Shown here: positions 10,589 through 21,444 of the stretch, one piece after another | Layout: every line of letters starts with the position of its first letter | Numbering within the stretch: position 1 is the first letter of the stretch | From: Asterias rubens | Lineage: Eukaryota > Echinodermata > Asteroidea > Forcipulatida > Asteriidae | DNA length: 64,000 nucleotides | Assembly: GCF_902459465.1 (NCBI RefSeq) | Contig: NC_047071.1 | Location: forward strand, 13,350,385-13,414,384 | Reading direction: 5' to 3' | Position numbers and translations under genes: made by a program | Notes under the pieces: generated by a model | The model's database searches: none | What the model saw: only the letters and a program-made list of their open reading frames with translations | What the model was told of the DNA's origin: nothing

Positions 10589-12268
10589 ATGTTTAACATT
10601 ACTGATAAAACTGGGCATGTTGTTGTCCTGCTGTTTCTCGTGTGGATGACACGCCGTCATGTTCAGGCAGAGATAGGTGTGGATACTAGACCAAAGGATG
10701 CTGCAGTTCATGAGGGAGAGAATGTAATATTCGAATGTGATCTCAGAAATGTTGATGGTTACACTATCATTTGGGCGTATGATCAGTCTGGCAGTGGGTC
10801 CACCTTGACGTATCTTACCCGTGACAGATCTGATTATGAAGGATCTGATCAAGCAAGCTCAGAAGTTATGGAGCGCATATCTATCGTTGGTGACGTGGAT
10901 GAAGAAGAGTTCTCATTAAGGATTGAGAATGTACAAGAGTCTGATAGTGGGGAGTATTCATGCCGGTATAACCCTGCTGTTGGCGGACACCCCACTACTG
11001 CAGGTATGGCCACGCTGGTTGTGCTGGTCCCGCCCACTCTAGACTCGCTAGTATGTAGGGTAGACACGCATACGGGCACTGGCAATGCAGTTGGTGACAG
11101 GGTGGATCTTTTTTGTTCAACATCAGGAGGGAATCCACTCCCTAATATCACCATAACCAAGGAGGAAGAGATAATTGCAGATGGCAGTCAAATCAAGTCC
11201 GTTACCCATCCGTACACGCTAATTGCTGAAGATAATGGAGTGACATTCACTTGTACAATGTCAACACCTGCCCTTGATGTACCGCGTACCTGCTCTGTTA
11301 TGCCGCTCGTGATATTACCCACTGTTACTATTAGCCCACTGTCATCTACTGTGGTAGAGGAGGGGGCTAGCATTACGCTCGACTGTAACGCTGGGGGCGT
11401 ACCTAGTGTTATCGTCACTTGGGAAGTCTATACAACTGATCCTCGAGAGGCTCTGGCATTGGATACATATTCGCTATCCAATGAGGGCCACACCCTGTAT
11501 ATGCAAGCCATGGAGACTATTGTAGCGTATTGTGTTGCCAGTGTGCCGTCTGGACTGTCCAGTAATTCCACGGTGAGAATTGACGTCACGCCTCGAGAGG
11601 AGACTAACACTGAGGAGATCAACACACGGGCGTGGACCATGAACCCCAAACAGCCGTCTTCTTCCTCCTTACACGTCACGATTATCATTGTCGTAGCCGG
11701 TGTCCTGGTCGTGGGTTTCATCATTTTGATTCTGCTGATCAAACGGCAACAAAAAAAGAAAAGAAAGTCAATGATTCCCATTGACCCTAAAGTTGGATAC
11801 AAAATGCGCGAGATTGAGGATGACGAGGCAGGAAGACGGAACGGAACGAAATCCAACGATGAAGAAATCGGTGGCCGAGACGCAGGAAATGTCATCCCGG
11901 AGAAATTCCCGCACGTCCCCGCAGGAGGAAGTGCTACCAGACTCGACGGACCCGAAACTGAGAAGGGCAGACCATCGCCATCATCCACGCCGCGTGGTGG
12001 CGCTGTGGATTCACCTCAAGACATGTCAGTCATCTACGCTCAACCCCAGAAGAAACCCAAACACCCAAAACATCTCGAAGTTGGATCACATGAGAACATG
12101 TATAGCACTGTTGCTGATGGGGAGGAGGAACCAGTAGCAAGCGACTCGGGGCTACTCTATGCTGATCTTGACTTGGATAAACACGGCGGTTCTGATAAAG
12201 AAAATGAGACACAACCAGAGGGAATCCATTCAAATGAACAAACTGTTTACGCATCGATTCGTACTTAA
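10589..12268 (+). CDS. intronless three-Ig-domain type I receptor with ITIM/ITSM-like tail, copy 1 (559 aa)
   Basis: Predicted cell-surface receptor, no recognised orthologue. ATG at 10589 opens a signal peptide (hydrophobic 11-20, likely cleavage after HVQA, about residue 27). Ig1 is V-like: C50, W62, the stretch RISIVGDVDEEEFSLRI, DSGEYSC with C125. Ig2: C176 and C222, bracketed by extra C156 and C235. Ig3: C266, W278, C315. A short stalk precedes a membrane helix at about 363-384, then RQQKKKRK and a tail of about 175 residues. Tail tyrosines: Y483 (YAQP), Y505 (NMYSTV), Y524 (LLYADL, fits the ITIM pattern), Y553 (TVYASI, fits the ITSM pattern TxYxxV/I). The frame is open with no intron, unusual for Ig receptors. 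The second copy about 9 kb downstream has the same layout. Ig1 resembles the Kirrel/nephrin and nectin style. Signalling by SHP-type phosphatases is inferred from motifs only. Confidence 0.9.
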   Translation: MFNITDKTGHVVVLLFLVWMTRRHVQAEIGVDTRPKDAAVHEGENVIFECDLRNVDGYTIIWAYDQSGSGSTLTYLTRDRSDYEGSDQASSEVMERISIVGDVDEEEFSLRIENVQESDSGEYSCRYNPAVGGHPTTAGMATLVVLVPPTLDSLVCRVDTHTGTGNAVGDRVDLFCSTSGGNPLPNITITKEEEIIADGSQIKSVTHPYTLIAEDNGVTFTCTMSTPALDVPRTCSVMPLVILPTVTISPLSSTVVEEGASITLDCNAGGVPSVIVTWEVYTTDPREALALDTYSLSNEGHTLYMQAMETIVAYCVASVPSGLSSNSTVRIDVTPREETNTEEINTRAWTMNPKQPSSSSLHVTIIIVVAGVLVVGFIILILLIKRQQKKKRKSMIPIDPKVGYKMREIEDDEAGRRNGTKSNDEEIGGRDAGNVIPEKFPHVPAGGSATRLDGPETEKGRPSPSSTPRGGAVDSPQDMSVIYAQPQKKPKHPKHLEVGSHENMYSTVADGEEEPVASDSGLLYADLDLDKHGGSDKENETQPEGIHSNEQTVYASIRT

Positions 12269-12803
12269 ATACGGCACAACGTCGCGAGGGACTATGAAAG
12301 TCCATAAAGTAATAACAGTTTTGACTTGGCTAGACCTTAGAGCCTTGTCATACTGGCGGCAACATTTACAGGCAACTTGGAGGCCCAATTGCAGTGCGTG
12401 CGACATGTTGGACCACTTGTAACACATGGGTCATTTTTCGAACAATTTCTTACGATATCAAGTGGACAGACGTGTCCCAGTGAATTGTGTGTGTCTCCCC
12501 CCCCCCCCCCCCCCCCCCCATTAACATGGGCTCTAGGAGGATGATTCAAAAGAGGGCGTTATCATCTCAGAAGAAATTTGTACACATCTCCGGGGGACAG
12601 AAGTTTCTGCCGGCCACAGCAGAACTGGTTGCCTGTTAATTGGCTTGAGTGACATAACCTTTTTGAATACCCGCGCGTTTTTAAGTGGCTCAATGCCGGG
12701 GGGGGGGAGGGGGGGTGAAGCCAAGTCACGTTTCAAAAGGGACTACTCTTTTGATTCATGGCCACGCATCAAACTACTCGTAGACACTATTGGTGATACT
12801 CAG
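12269..12803. other. 3' flank of Ig receptor copy 1
   Basis: Non-coding. It contains an uninterrupted run of C of about 30 near 12488-12519 (length likely uncertain) and, from about 12780, the left piece of a family A MITE that is interrupted by the element starting at 12804. Confidence 0.45.
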
Positions 12804-14058
12804 AGCGTTTTCGAATCGAAGGCTCAGGCTCAGGCTTGGGCTTCAGACTGATGCAGCCATTTTGAAGCCGCGTACGAATCGGAGGCTCCGGATCGGGCTT
12901 CGAATTTGAGGCTTCGATTTTGGCTGAAAACAGCGCCAGGCGAAGCCTCCTCAAGAGGTGGCTTCGCCAGGCTTCATGACGTCAGATTCGGGATGATAAA
13001 TCTTTTTCTTGCGGCAGCCATTAAAATCCTCGGTTACCGTTCAATAAAATTGACAAATTTGGCTCTTTTGATTGTGTTTTACTATTAATAACAACAGTCT
13101 TCACCTGATATATCACCCATGAGAAGGCGAACAATTTGCATCAATGATATTAAGGTAAGTTTTGATATATAATGTAATTTTTTATGATAATTTACTTCGC
13201 GTTAAAAATGACGTGTGCCCATAAACTTAGTGCTGCATCTAATTCGTGAAAATTGTCTTTTGGTTTTATTCTCAACATTTACTGATGAAGATAAGCTACA
13301 TTCGGGAATTATTTGACAGGATAATATTTGTGAAAGTAGGGCCTGTCTTCTTAACTTGGTTATGGTTGATTTTTCGTTGGCAGAAAATTAAAATTCCTTG
13401 TCTGCTGATTAAAAACGACAGTTGTTTATTATTTTTTATAATCCCAAGGCCGAGAGCTGGATAGTGATATTATTAGTTATAAATCTTGTGGTTTCGTTTA
13501 AGCTGAACCAATTACATTGAACACTCTTGTTACTTATGAATAATATTTCGCTTTGTTCCTTTTTTTCAAGAATGTTTTTGTTGTAGGCCTACTTTTTTAA
13601 TAATAATATTTCATATTGTTTACTTCTGACTGATGATGTACCGGGTAGTAACTTATTTGAGTTTTCTGAAGGGAAATACATTTCTTGGCAACTAAAAAAA
13701 AAGGTTACATGATTACATAAATTTAAATATTAGCCATGAATGAATGAATGATGATACATGTACACCTGCATCAACTTATCAAGCAGAGGCTATATGGGTT
13801 AGGTGTTGAGATGGGGGGGGGGGGGGACTTTGCTAGAAAAACACCTTTTGCTTGTGGATTAAGGATTCCAACTTTTTTGTAGAAGAGGACTGGCATTCAT
13901 CAACATTCTTACTTGTATTAACTTTCATTGTACAATGTAGAGTTGGAAGAGTGACTTTGGTGTGAGGAAAACCACCCGGCCTAGGTTCAAGTCTATAGGG
14001 GCAAAAGGATACTTGAACACTGCCCATATCTGTCAGGTACGGTATGAATCACAAAATT

Positions 14059-14240
14059 GGTTTTTACCCATATACACCAATGTGTGTTATATAAGCACTG
14101 TATACTCAGTACTTACCTGAGTTTTGTGAAAACAAAAATCACAGGCAAATTACTCAGGTGGGATTCGAACCCACAACCTTTGCAATTCTAGAGCAGTTTC
14201 ATGCTAAACTAGACCACCGAGTTTGCCCAGTAGCTGAGGC
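14059..14240 (-). mobile_element. SINE-1 copy
   Basis: Minus strand: GGTGGTCTAGTTTAGCATG, GGTTCGAATCCCACCTGAGT (B box) and the TCAGTACT...CACACATTGGTG tail of the family. It lies within the 4.4-kb element. Confidence 0.7.
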
Positions 14241-15083
14241 AGTTTGAATCCTAAATTTTAGCAGCCGGAACTGCAAATGATATTAAAATTGCACCAGGTT
14301 ACGAGTATTCAGTTTGGTTTTTACTCCGGTAAGTATTGAGTATATAGTGCAATTACCACATCGGTGTTTATGGGTTAAAACCAAAATGAATACTATAAAT
14401 ATCAAGGCTGTGGTATTATTCACTCAGAAAAAGACGACGGTCTAAACCCACCCGTATACACTGTGCGTAGTGTGTAATCACACCGCACGACCCACCCGTA
14501 TACACTGTCACATTGCTGAAGTAATCCGCACTCGTACCACTAACCGCATGCGGAGGCTGTGTACGGGGGCGTCGTGTCGTGCGATGTGCCGGATGTGGTT
14601 AATTTTACGCTCAGTGTACAATGTATACGGTAGTTGCGTTTTTTCGGAGTGACAATTTGACTGCCTTAGCAAGGCTTAGCAAGGCTAACCCGACATCCTT
14701 TTGAGATGTTTCCGATAATCAGTGGTGATCTGGAGTTCGAGAGACTTCCAAGTCAATCCCCTCTTGAATGTTAACCTTTGTTTTTTATATCTAAGGGGGG
14801 GGGTAATAGAAAGAAAACTCTCTAAACCAACATTAAATCCCAAGAGCTAAAAATCAATTTTGTTTAGATACATTGTACAATGATCACCCAAATGGTATGA
14901 TAATGCTATAATTTTGCAATTTATAATGTTGAGGGCTGCGTTGATTATTTGATCATACATGTACTCAAGCATTGATTATTTGATTTTATATAACACCCAA
15001 GCCGATCCTTGCCATTTGATTGGAGGATTGTCCGTCACGTGGTAGCAAATAAAAGTACCATTGCACGCTGAGTCACTCACCGT

Positions 15084-15160
15084 GCTTTTTCGTTCCATCC
15101 GAAAAGTACCATTGCACGCTGCCAGCGTGCAATGGTACTTTTCGGATGGAACGAAAAAGC
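15084..15160. repeat. perfect 38-bp inverted repeat with 1-base spacer
   Basis: Arm GCTTTTTCGTTCCATCCG (continuing to 15121) is followed after one base by its exact reverse complement (15123-15160). Part of the arm, AAAAGTACCATTGCACGCTG, also occurs just before, at 15052-15071. Confidence 0.9.
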
Positions 15161-15354
15161 TGAGTAAAAACATCACTGCGTGCGCGTGTTTGTAACGCAG
15201 CAGTGTTACTGCGAGGAATAATATTAGTAAAATTACTAATACTAGCATTCGGATTCTACAATTAAAAATTGTAGGCCTACGCTTTGTTTGTTTTGAAAGT
15301 TGTATCTTTCAATCAAAATGACAAAGATCTACTTGGTTGTTATATAAAACAAAT

Positions 15355-15508
15355 AATGAATGTTTTTCATTCGTGCAATGGTGCGAATATGTTCGTTCGT
15401 TGAAAGCTGGAATGTTCCATTCAACTCGGCTCCGCCTCGTTGAATAGAACATTCCATCTTTCAACTCATGAACATATTCGCACCATTGCACTCATAAACA
15501 TTCATTAT
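15355..15508. repeat. imperfect hairpin with about 65-base arms
   Basis: GTGCAATGGTGCGAATATG and TTGAAAGCTGGAATGTTC pair with their complements across a short centre at about 15425-15435 (GGCTCCGCC). It shares the GTGCAATGGT core with the hairpin at 15084. Confidence 0.8.
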
Positions 15509-15876
15509 GTGTATAATACTCAAGCATTGACTATTTGATCATACTCATAAGATTGTATCTTCTTCTCATTTCAGTTACAAGGATCTGCAGAAAAGCATCA
15601 ATGTGAGAAGCGTAACATGTGCTAGCCAGTTCCGCATCAAAGCGAAAGACCTGTTAGTTCATTTCAGAACAATATAAGATGTCACCAGTAGGCCTGGGCA
15701 ACAAGTGAAGTTTACTACTCATCTAGTGTCAAAAACATTGTAGTCACGACTTTGACACTAGTTGTGACTATTTTAAACTCCTAAGATACATTGCGGCAAG
15801 TTGTTTGCCGCAGGCCCAATCAAGTAAAATTTGTGCTAAAAGGATTGAAGTTGTAGGGAATAGGCAAGAGCGACAC

Positions 15877-16018
15877 AATGGGAGACTTTCCAACGCTAGG
15901 TGGCAGCAGACTTACCGGGTAAACTTCCATTGTTTACGTAGTTATGAGCTTGCACATAATTCTGCGAACATGGCTTTACCCGGTAAGTCTGCTGCCACCT
16001 ATCGTCCTAGAAAGTTTC
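15877..16018. mobile_element. palindromic MITE K, copy 2
   Basis: Same hairpin as 4431-4569: AACGCTAGGTGGCAGCAGAC in one arm, GTCTGCTGCCACCTATCG in the other. Confidence 0.8.
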
Positions 16019-17515
16019 CTAGTCGTGACTGTTTTTTAGTAGTCATGGTAGCACGTCGAGTAATGTGAGTAGTTGAAAAATGGTATTTGTAACTCGACAA
16101 GGCAATCAATAGTCTCCACTTCGACACTTGTCTGTCACACTAGTCGCTCAGGCTTAGTCATCAGTAGAGGAAATATCACTGGTGATTAAGCAGAAGAAAC
16201 TTCACCTGTGTCGATAAAGATATAAAGCTCAATTCTAACTCTGTAAAGTAACATAAAGCAAACTGACCTGTCCTTATTTGCAATTTTTTGCTAGCAATTA
16301 TTCTACAGCTGAAAAATACAATTAGAAAAAACTTGACAATTCCGAAATACTAACCTAACAGTTGACGAAATAATTATGTTTCTTGACTTTAAAGTGGAGA
16401 TCATCATAATTGCAATGAACTTAAAAGTTGTTAAGTAACCTAACATTTTCCCAGCCTCATGGGAGAACACAAACAATCATTTATTAGCACCGTCTTTGTA
16501 ATCTTAAAAAAAGTTATTTAAACAATCAATTGCTGTAAATTGATACTTCTTTTGTTTAAAAGTAACTCAATTTATGATAAAATAAAGTTTTCATTGTTGT
16601 GCAGTATAGCTTGTATGCAGTTTTTACTTGATAGTCAGAGTAATGTTATTTTTATTCTAAAAGAATACTATAGTTTTCAAATAACAGAACATACCTTTCG
16701 AAATTTCCCTGCTTTCCAGTTTCAATGCAAGGCATGTTGTTGACATATATTACAACAAAATAAAGCTATGTTTTCAGAACATTTTTGGTCCGTTTCGTTG
16801 TTGATGAAAACAACCATCATTTGTTGGCTTTCACTAAAATAAGTCATTTTACAATCAAGTGAAGCTAAAAAGTGGGCTGCTCTAAGTTATTGAGGTATTT
16901 TTACAATATTAAACCATCAGAAAGCAAATATGCGTTTGTTACAATACAAATGGTATGATTATGTGTTTTGTGGTGGTGTTATTTTTTGTTTTGTTATACA
17001 ATCATTAAATAAATGCCTCGCACACAAAAAGCAGACGACGCACGTTTGTTCTCGTGCATTATTATTTCCCCCATGAAGCCTAATCCCGCCGTGAAGCCGA
17101 AGTGTTCGAAACAATTTCGTCGCCATGTTGTTTATTGTGAAGCCTGAGTCTCACTGAGCCGGAGCCTGAAAATCCCAAGCCTCAAGCCTCAAGCCTGAGC
17201 CTTCGATTCGAAAACGCTCTCAGACTAATTGTTAGCATAAAAACTTACTTTCTGAAGTGACGTAGATTTTGAGAAAGGGGCTATTTCTTTCTTGAAATGA
17301 AAAAGCTTCAGGTTTGACGTCTTTTTATATTTTTTTATGCATCTGAAAGCACAAAACTGTGTGTGTTTTTTCTTTCACAATTCTTTTGCATCTTCGACGA
17401 CCAATAGGCCCCCTATGAGTCAAAGTTTGGACAGATTTACTTATTTTACCCTAAAAAGGGAAGAAATGTGCCTTCTAATATCAATATTATAAGTGTTGGC
17501 ATTTACAATGACCGA

Positions 17516-17859
17516 TTTAAACATGCTATGTCACATTTTTGGCCGATTTGACCCCAAAATTTTGATTTAAAATTCAATAGGTATTTAGATGGGGGTCGAG
17601 AAAGTTACAAGCTTTCATTTGAGCCATTGCTCGAAAAAGTCCGCCAATTATTAGTAGCAGTGAAATAAACTGCTCAAAATTAGTTTTTGTCGGGATCCCG
17701 ACAATCACGTGACCAATTCTTATGTGTTTTATACGAAACGTTTTAAATTGTTGTCATGGTTCCTGACCATTAAAAGTAACAGTTACACTTGTTTTCGTTA
17801 GAGCGGGTGATACTCTTTGAAATACCATTCACTCAAAAAATCTGACATAGCATCTTTAA
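17516..17859. mobile_element. TTAA-flanked MITE, family C, copy 1
   Basis: Ends ATGCTATGTCACATTTT and AAAAATCTGACATAGCATC before CTTTAA. It contains GTTTTTGTCGGGATCCCGAC. Other copies are at 47503-47883 and 62731-63092. Confidence 0.8.
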
Positions 17860-18759
17860 TCAACTCCTGTAACGATCTGTTTAGGCTTATGATTTTTAAC
17901 TCCGATTGAAGAAAACTCATTGCTAAATAGGTTCTCGGATAATTTCTCTGATAATTTCTTTGATTCCTTCAAAGTTAACAACGAAGTTGAAACTACATTT
18001 TTTTCGAGTGAAAACCTTTAGTGCCAAAAAGAATACTGCAGAAGAAAAACAAACAGTATACTGTAGTCGTTTTACAATGTATGTTCTCCACAAAATGCTG
18101 GTTGTAGTTCCGCTTTTTCTTGCTCATCAAAAGAAAGTATTCGTTTGAATACCAGAGGGTAAACAAAAAATGCAAACTGTCTTGTATATATCGATGCATT
18201 TTTGGGTTGTTTATAAGTAAGTGCAATATTTTGTCAATTTTTTAAATTACAAAAAATAATGATAAAGTTCTTTTAGCTGTTACAAACTGCTTCTGAACAA
18301 AAATAGGCACATGCCATGGTCTCGGAGCAAATAAAAAGTTAATGACCTGACGTTTTTATCAAATAATACATTATTAATGGCAAAATATATCTTTACACAG
18401 CACAGCTTAATTAAATATATTTATCGTAGCAATTAATCTACACAGTGACTATCGGGAAACGGTTTTTATAAGACAAGCTTGACGCCATTTTGTTGAGATT
18501 GCACTTAGAGATTTAGATTGAAAGTATATACCGTTGGTTTTTTGAACCGTTCCATTGTTTTAACCTATATAAATGTAGATTGTATACATAATGCAACAAA
18601 CATGTGTAAATATAATTTTCAAAGGGTGATCGCGTTTTTTTTTAATCCGGATCGGTTATGTCCACGCAGGAAGAATAATCCGGAATTGGAATATACAACT
18701 CTGAGAAACGTTTCTGACAGTGACGTATCTCAGATTCAAATTTTGAGGGATAACAACTG
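17860..18759. other. non-coding, AT-rich
   Basis: No gene or clear repeat boundary recognised; short frames here have no support. Confidence 0.35.
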
Positions 18760-19002
18760 TGCCCAACTTCATAGAGCTGCTTAAGCAAAAAATTTTGCTT
18801 AAGCAAAACAATCTTTGCTTTGTAAAATCAGATTACCGGCTGAGACTCCACTCAATTGTTATGCTAAGTAAACAACAGCTAAATATTAGTCACAAGCAAC
18901 GTACATGGCATGAAATTTTTGCCAGTAACATGTGTAAAATAAGCAAGCTATTTTCGTGCTCAAGCAAATATTTTGCTTAAGCAGCTCTATGAAATTGGGC
19001 CC
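18760..19002. mobile_element. MITE with GGGCCCAATTTCAT-type ends
   Basis: Left GCCCAACTTCATAGAGCTGC, right GCAGCTCTATGAAATTGGGC. The interior is made of TGCTTAAGCAAA palindromes. Confidence 0.8.
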
Positions 19003-19939
19003 TGATATTGTTTTCCATAACCACATAACTGCAAAGTGAAATTATTCTCAACATATTTTAAACTATCAAAAGCTGCAACATACATCTTACCAATAAAATT
19101 AAGCTTTTATGAACATTAATTAAAAGAGTGCAAAACGTATACCTTCCTTTAAAATAGTTTGTATCAACAGTATTACAGTTTAAAAGTTATTGCTGGCATT
19201 GCTTTGCTGATTACTGAGTTATTGTTGTTTCACCCTGTAATCAATTGTAACTATGGTAACTGTCTGTTTTGATAATTTGGCATCCATTAATATGAGCTTC
19301 ATGTATTGCAAACATGGCGCATAACTGATTAATGTACACTATTCTTGTTATTAACTCTTAAAGTTCAATTTCAGTCATTAAATTGTATGTATTACTTGAA
19401 ATCGCTTGAACTGAAATAAAAATGCATAATATTTTTAATTAAATTACTATGTGATCATCCTCCTTCGAGTCCGAGCATGAATCTTGAAAAAAGGCCCAAC
19501 ATCTCTCGGCAAATACAACCAGGGCTCTTTTTCAGGGCCTAAGTTATTATTATAAAAAAAAACTCAACAACCCCTGTGTCACAATAGGTCAGAATGTGTA
19601 CAATGTACCTCTTTTCCTTGGCTGTCAAATCTTATATTATTAAATGCCTACAAGGTTTCAATAAGACCGACGATCTTAGTGGGTTGTACCACAAATTGAA
19701 TTCCTCTAAAATGTCGCATAACCCAATGTGCAGTCTAGTCTGGTACCCTGACTGCGCAAATGAGTTTTAGAACCAAACATTTTATTCTAACCGCAAGTTG
19801 TCGCAACTCTCAAAAATGCACAGCCCCGAACCACTGTTTGCAGACGGCATCGTATGAACGGTTGTGGGCAGTTGATTCACATTACGGTTAGACCGCGTGT
19901 CCGGACGTGTCCTTGTACTGCAATAGCCTACCAATACGT
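19003..19939. other. non-coding
   Basis: No gene recognised in this AT-rich stretch. Confidence 0.35.
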
Positions 19940-20050
19940 AGACTTGTGGACAAGTCGTTAAATCGGCCCACGCGCTGAGATAGTGGTCTCGCGAGATCAC
20001 TGCTCTCGTGCCAGCGCGTGGGGCCGATTTAACGACTTGTCCACAAGTCT
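19940..20050. repeat. hairpin with about 37-base arms
   Basis: AGACTTGTGGACAAGTCG and TTAAATCGGCCCACGCGCTG are repeated in inverted order at 20011-20050. The loop also contains a palindromic TCTCGCGAGA. Confidence 0.85.
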
Positions 20051-21444
20051 AACCAATACGGTACTCATGCGGCCATACTGAGACAGGCAGGTACCGGAAA
20101 GCACGACACAACGACGCATTTCAGCTATACATGCCTACAGTCGAGATGTTGACCTATCAAACATGGAAATAGAAACAAGTTTGTAGGATTTTAAATACAT
20201 GCAACATCTTGTACTCGTTGTTGACCAATAAGCACATGTTGTATTTTGTAGAGACAAGTCAAACTTTTCAAAAGAGAAGTTGTCAAGTCCCACACTCATG
20301 AAAAATGTTTGCTTGTTCATTTATTTTAATCAACATTGGTCTTAAACTGCCTTAACGTTTAAAAAAACCTTAAAATAAAAACAAATTCTCTGAAAACATG
20401 ACATAATATATTTTATTAAGGTTGGACCCCCCCCCCCTTTTCGCACCAATTGTACTTTGTTTTACTTACACATTATAAACTAGTGTTACCGAGGCTGGAA
20501 TGGCTTGACCGAAATTAAAAAAATAATATTAAACCACAGAAATTTGTTCATGGAAACGGAGAGCAAATCTGTAAACACTAGAAAACCAAAGTTTTACCAT
20601 ATATATTTATTGGTTATAATTATTATTGTATTCATTAAATTTTCGGTGACGTCGGCTTTCTGTTGACTTTGACGAACCGATAAAACCCTTTCTACCAGAT
20701 CATTGAATTCTTCTGTGGTCAGAGGTGACGTATATATTGAGGGGGCAATGACAAATATAGGAACCGAGATATTTGTGTCACCCCCGGATTGAGACCAACC
20801 ATAGGAAACAAACAAATAGCTCAAGGTTTTAAACACAATTAAACATTCCAACTTTACGCATAGTTGAAAACAGCCGCCTCCGCAGAACAAGTTATGACAG
20901 ATATTAAGTTGAGAAGATCATTAAGTGAGTCGGCTTAGAAAGAAAAAGTTAGGAAAATTAAGCAGTTCACGAATAATTTACAGTTTGGAAATACAGTCCA
21001 GAAGAGATGTCAACATTATCATCAACGAAGCTGACGAAGAGATATTGTGCACGGAAAGATGTGGACTAGGCCTACTATTACAGTTGAAGAACAACCTACA
21101 GTTTGAAAATTATATTCAGTCGAAAAAAGATATCGCCACAGAATTAAAGAAGTCGCATTAAGAGACAGTTTGGGAAAAACACAGTTGACGAAGAGATGTC
21201 GAGGAAAGAGACGAACAACTTACAGTGTTAACAATCAATCGAGGAGAGATGTTACCACACCATAAACGAATGTCGCTTTGAGAGAACCAAACCGTTTTGA
21301 AAGAAAAACAGTTGAAGACGAAAAACTTTAGTTTTGAAAATAATATAACCAGTCGAGAAGAGATGTCACCACATCATCAAAGAAGTCGATTTTAGAGAAC
21401 AGTTTGGAAGACAAAAACAGTTGACGAAGAGATATCGTGATAAG
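20051..21444. other. upstream region of Ig receptor copy 2
   Basis: No coding sequence. From about 20930 to 21440 the DNA is a degenerate run of GAAGAGATGTC and ACAGTTTG-like phrases recurring every 50-80 bases and leading into the start codon; it may be 5' UTR or an old tandem repeat. The short frame at 20925-21161 falls in it and is not supported. Confidence 0.4.

Larger units (their letters stand above)
12804..17218. mobile_element. 4.4-kb DNA-transposon-like element with perfect 27-bp TIRs
   Basis: The left end AGCGTTTTCGAATCGAAGG (continuing to 12830) and right end 17192-17218 are perfect inverted repeats of 27 bases. CTCAG occurs directly at both sides (12799-12803, 17219-17223) as a target duplication. 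Subterminal AAGCCT/AGGCTT repeats are dense at both ends. The insertion splits a family A MITE whose halves continue at about 12780-12799 and 17224-17415. Inside are a SINE (14059-14240), hairpins (15084-15160, 15355-15508) and MITE K copy 2, but no transposase frame, so it is probably non-autonomous. An alternative reading is a 3-bp TCA duplication with a 28-bp TIR starting G. Confidence 0.75.

Noticed and set aside
12804-17218. Transposase within the 4.4-kb element
   Set aside because: No frame longer than about 90 codons and no DDE-like or zinc-finger motif found in any frame listed.
21421-21444. Earlier start for Ig receptor 2
   Set aside because: It begins with TTG and adds basic residues before the signal peptide; the ATG at 21445 gives a normal signal peptide.
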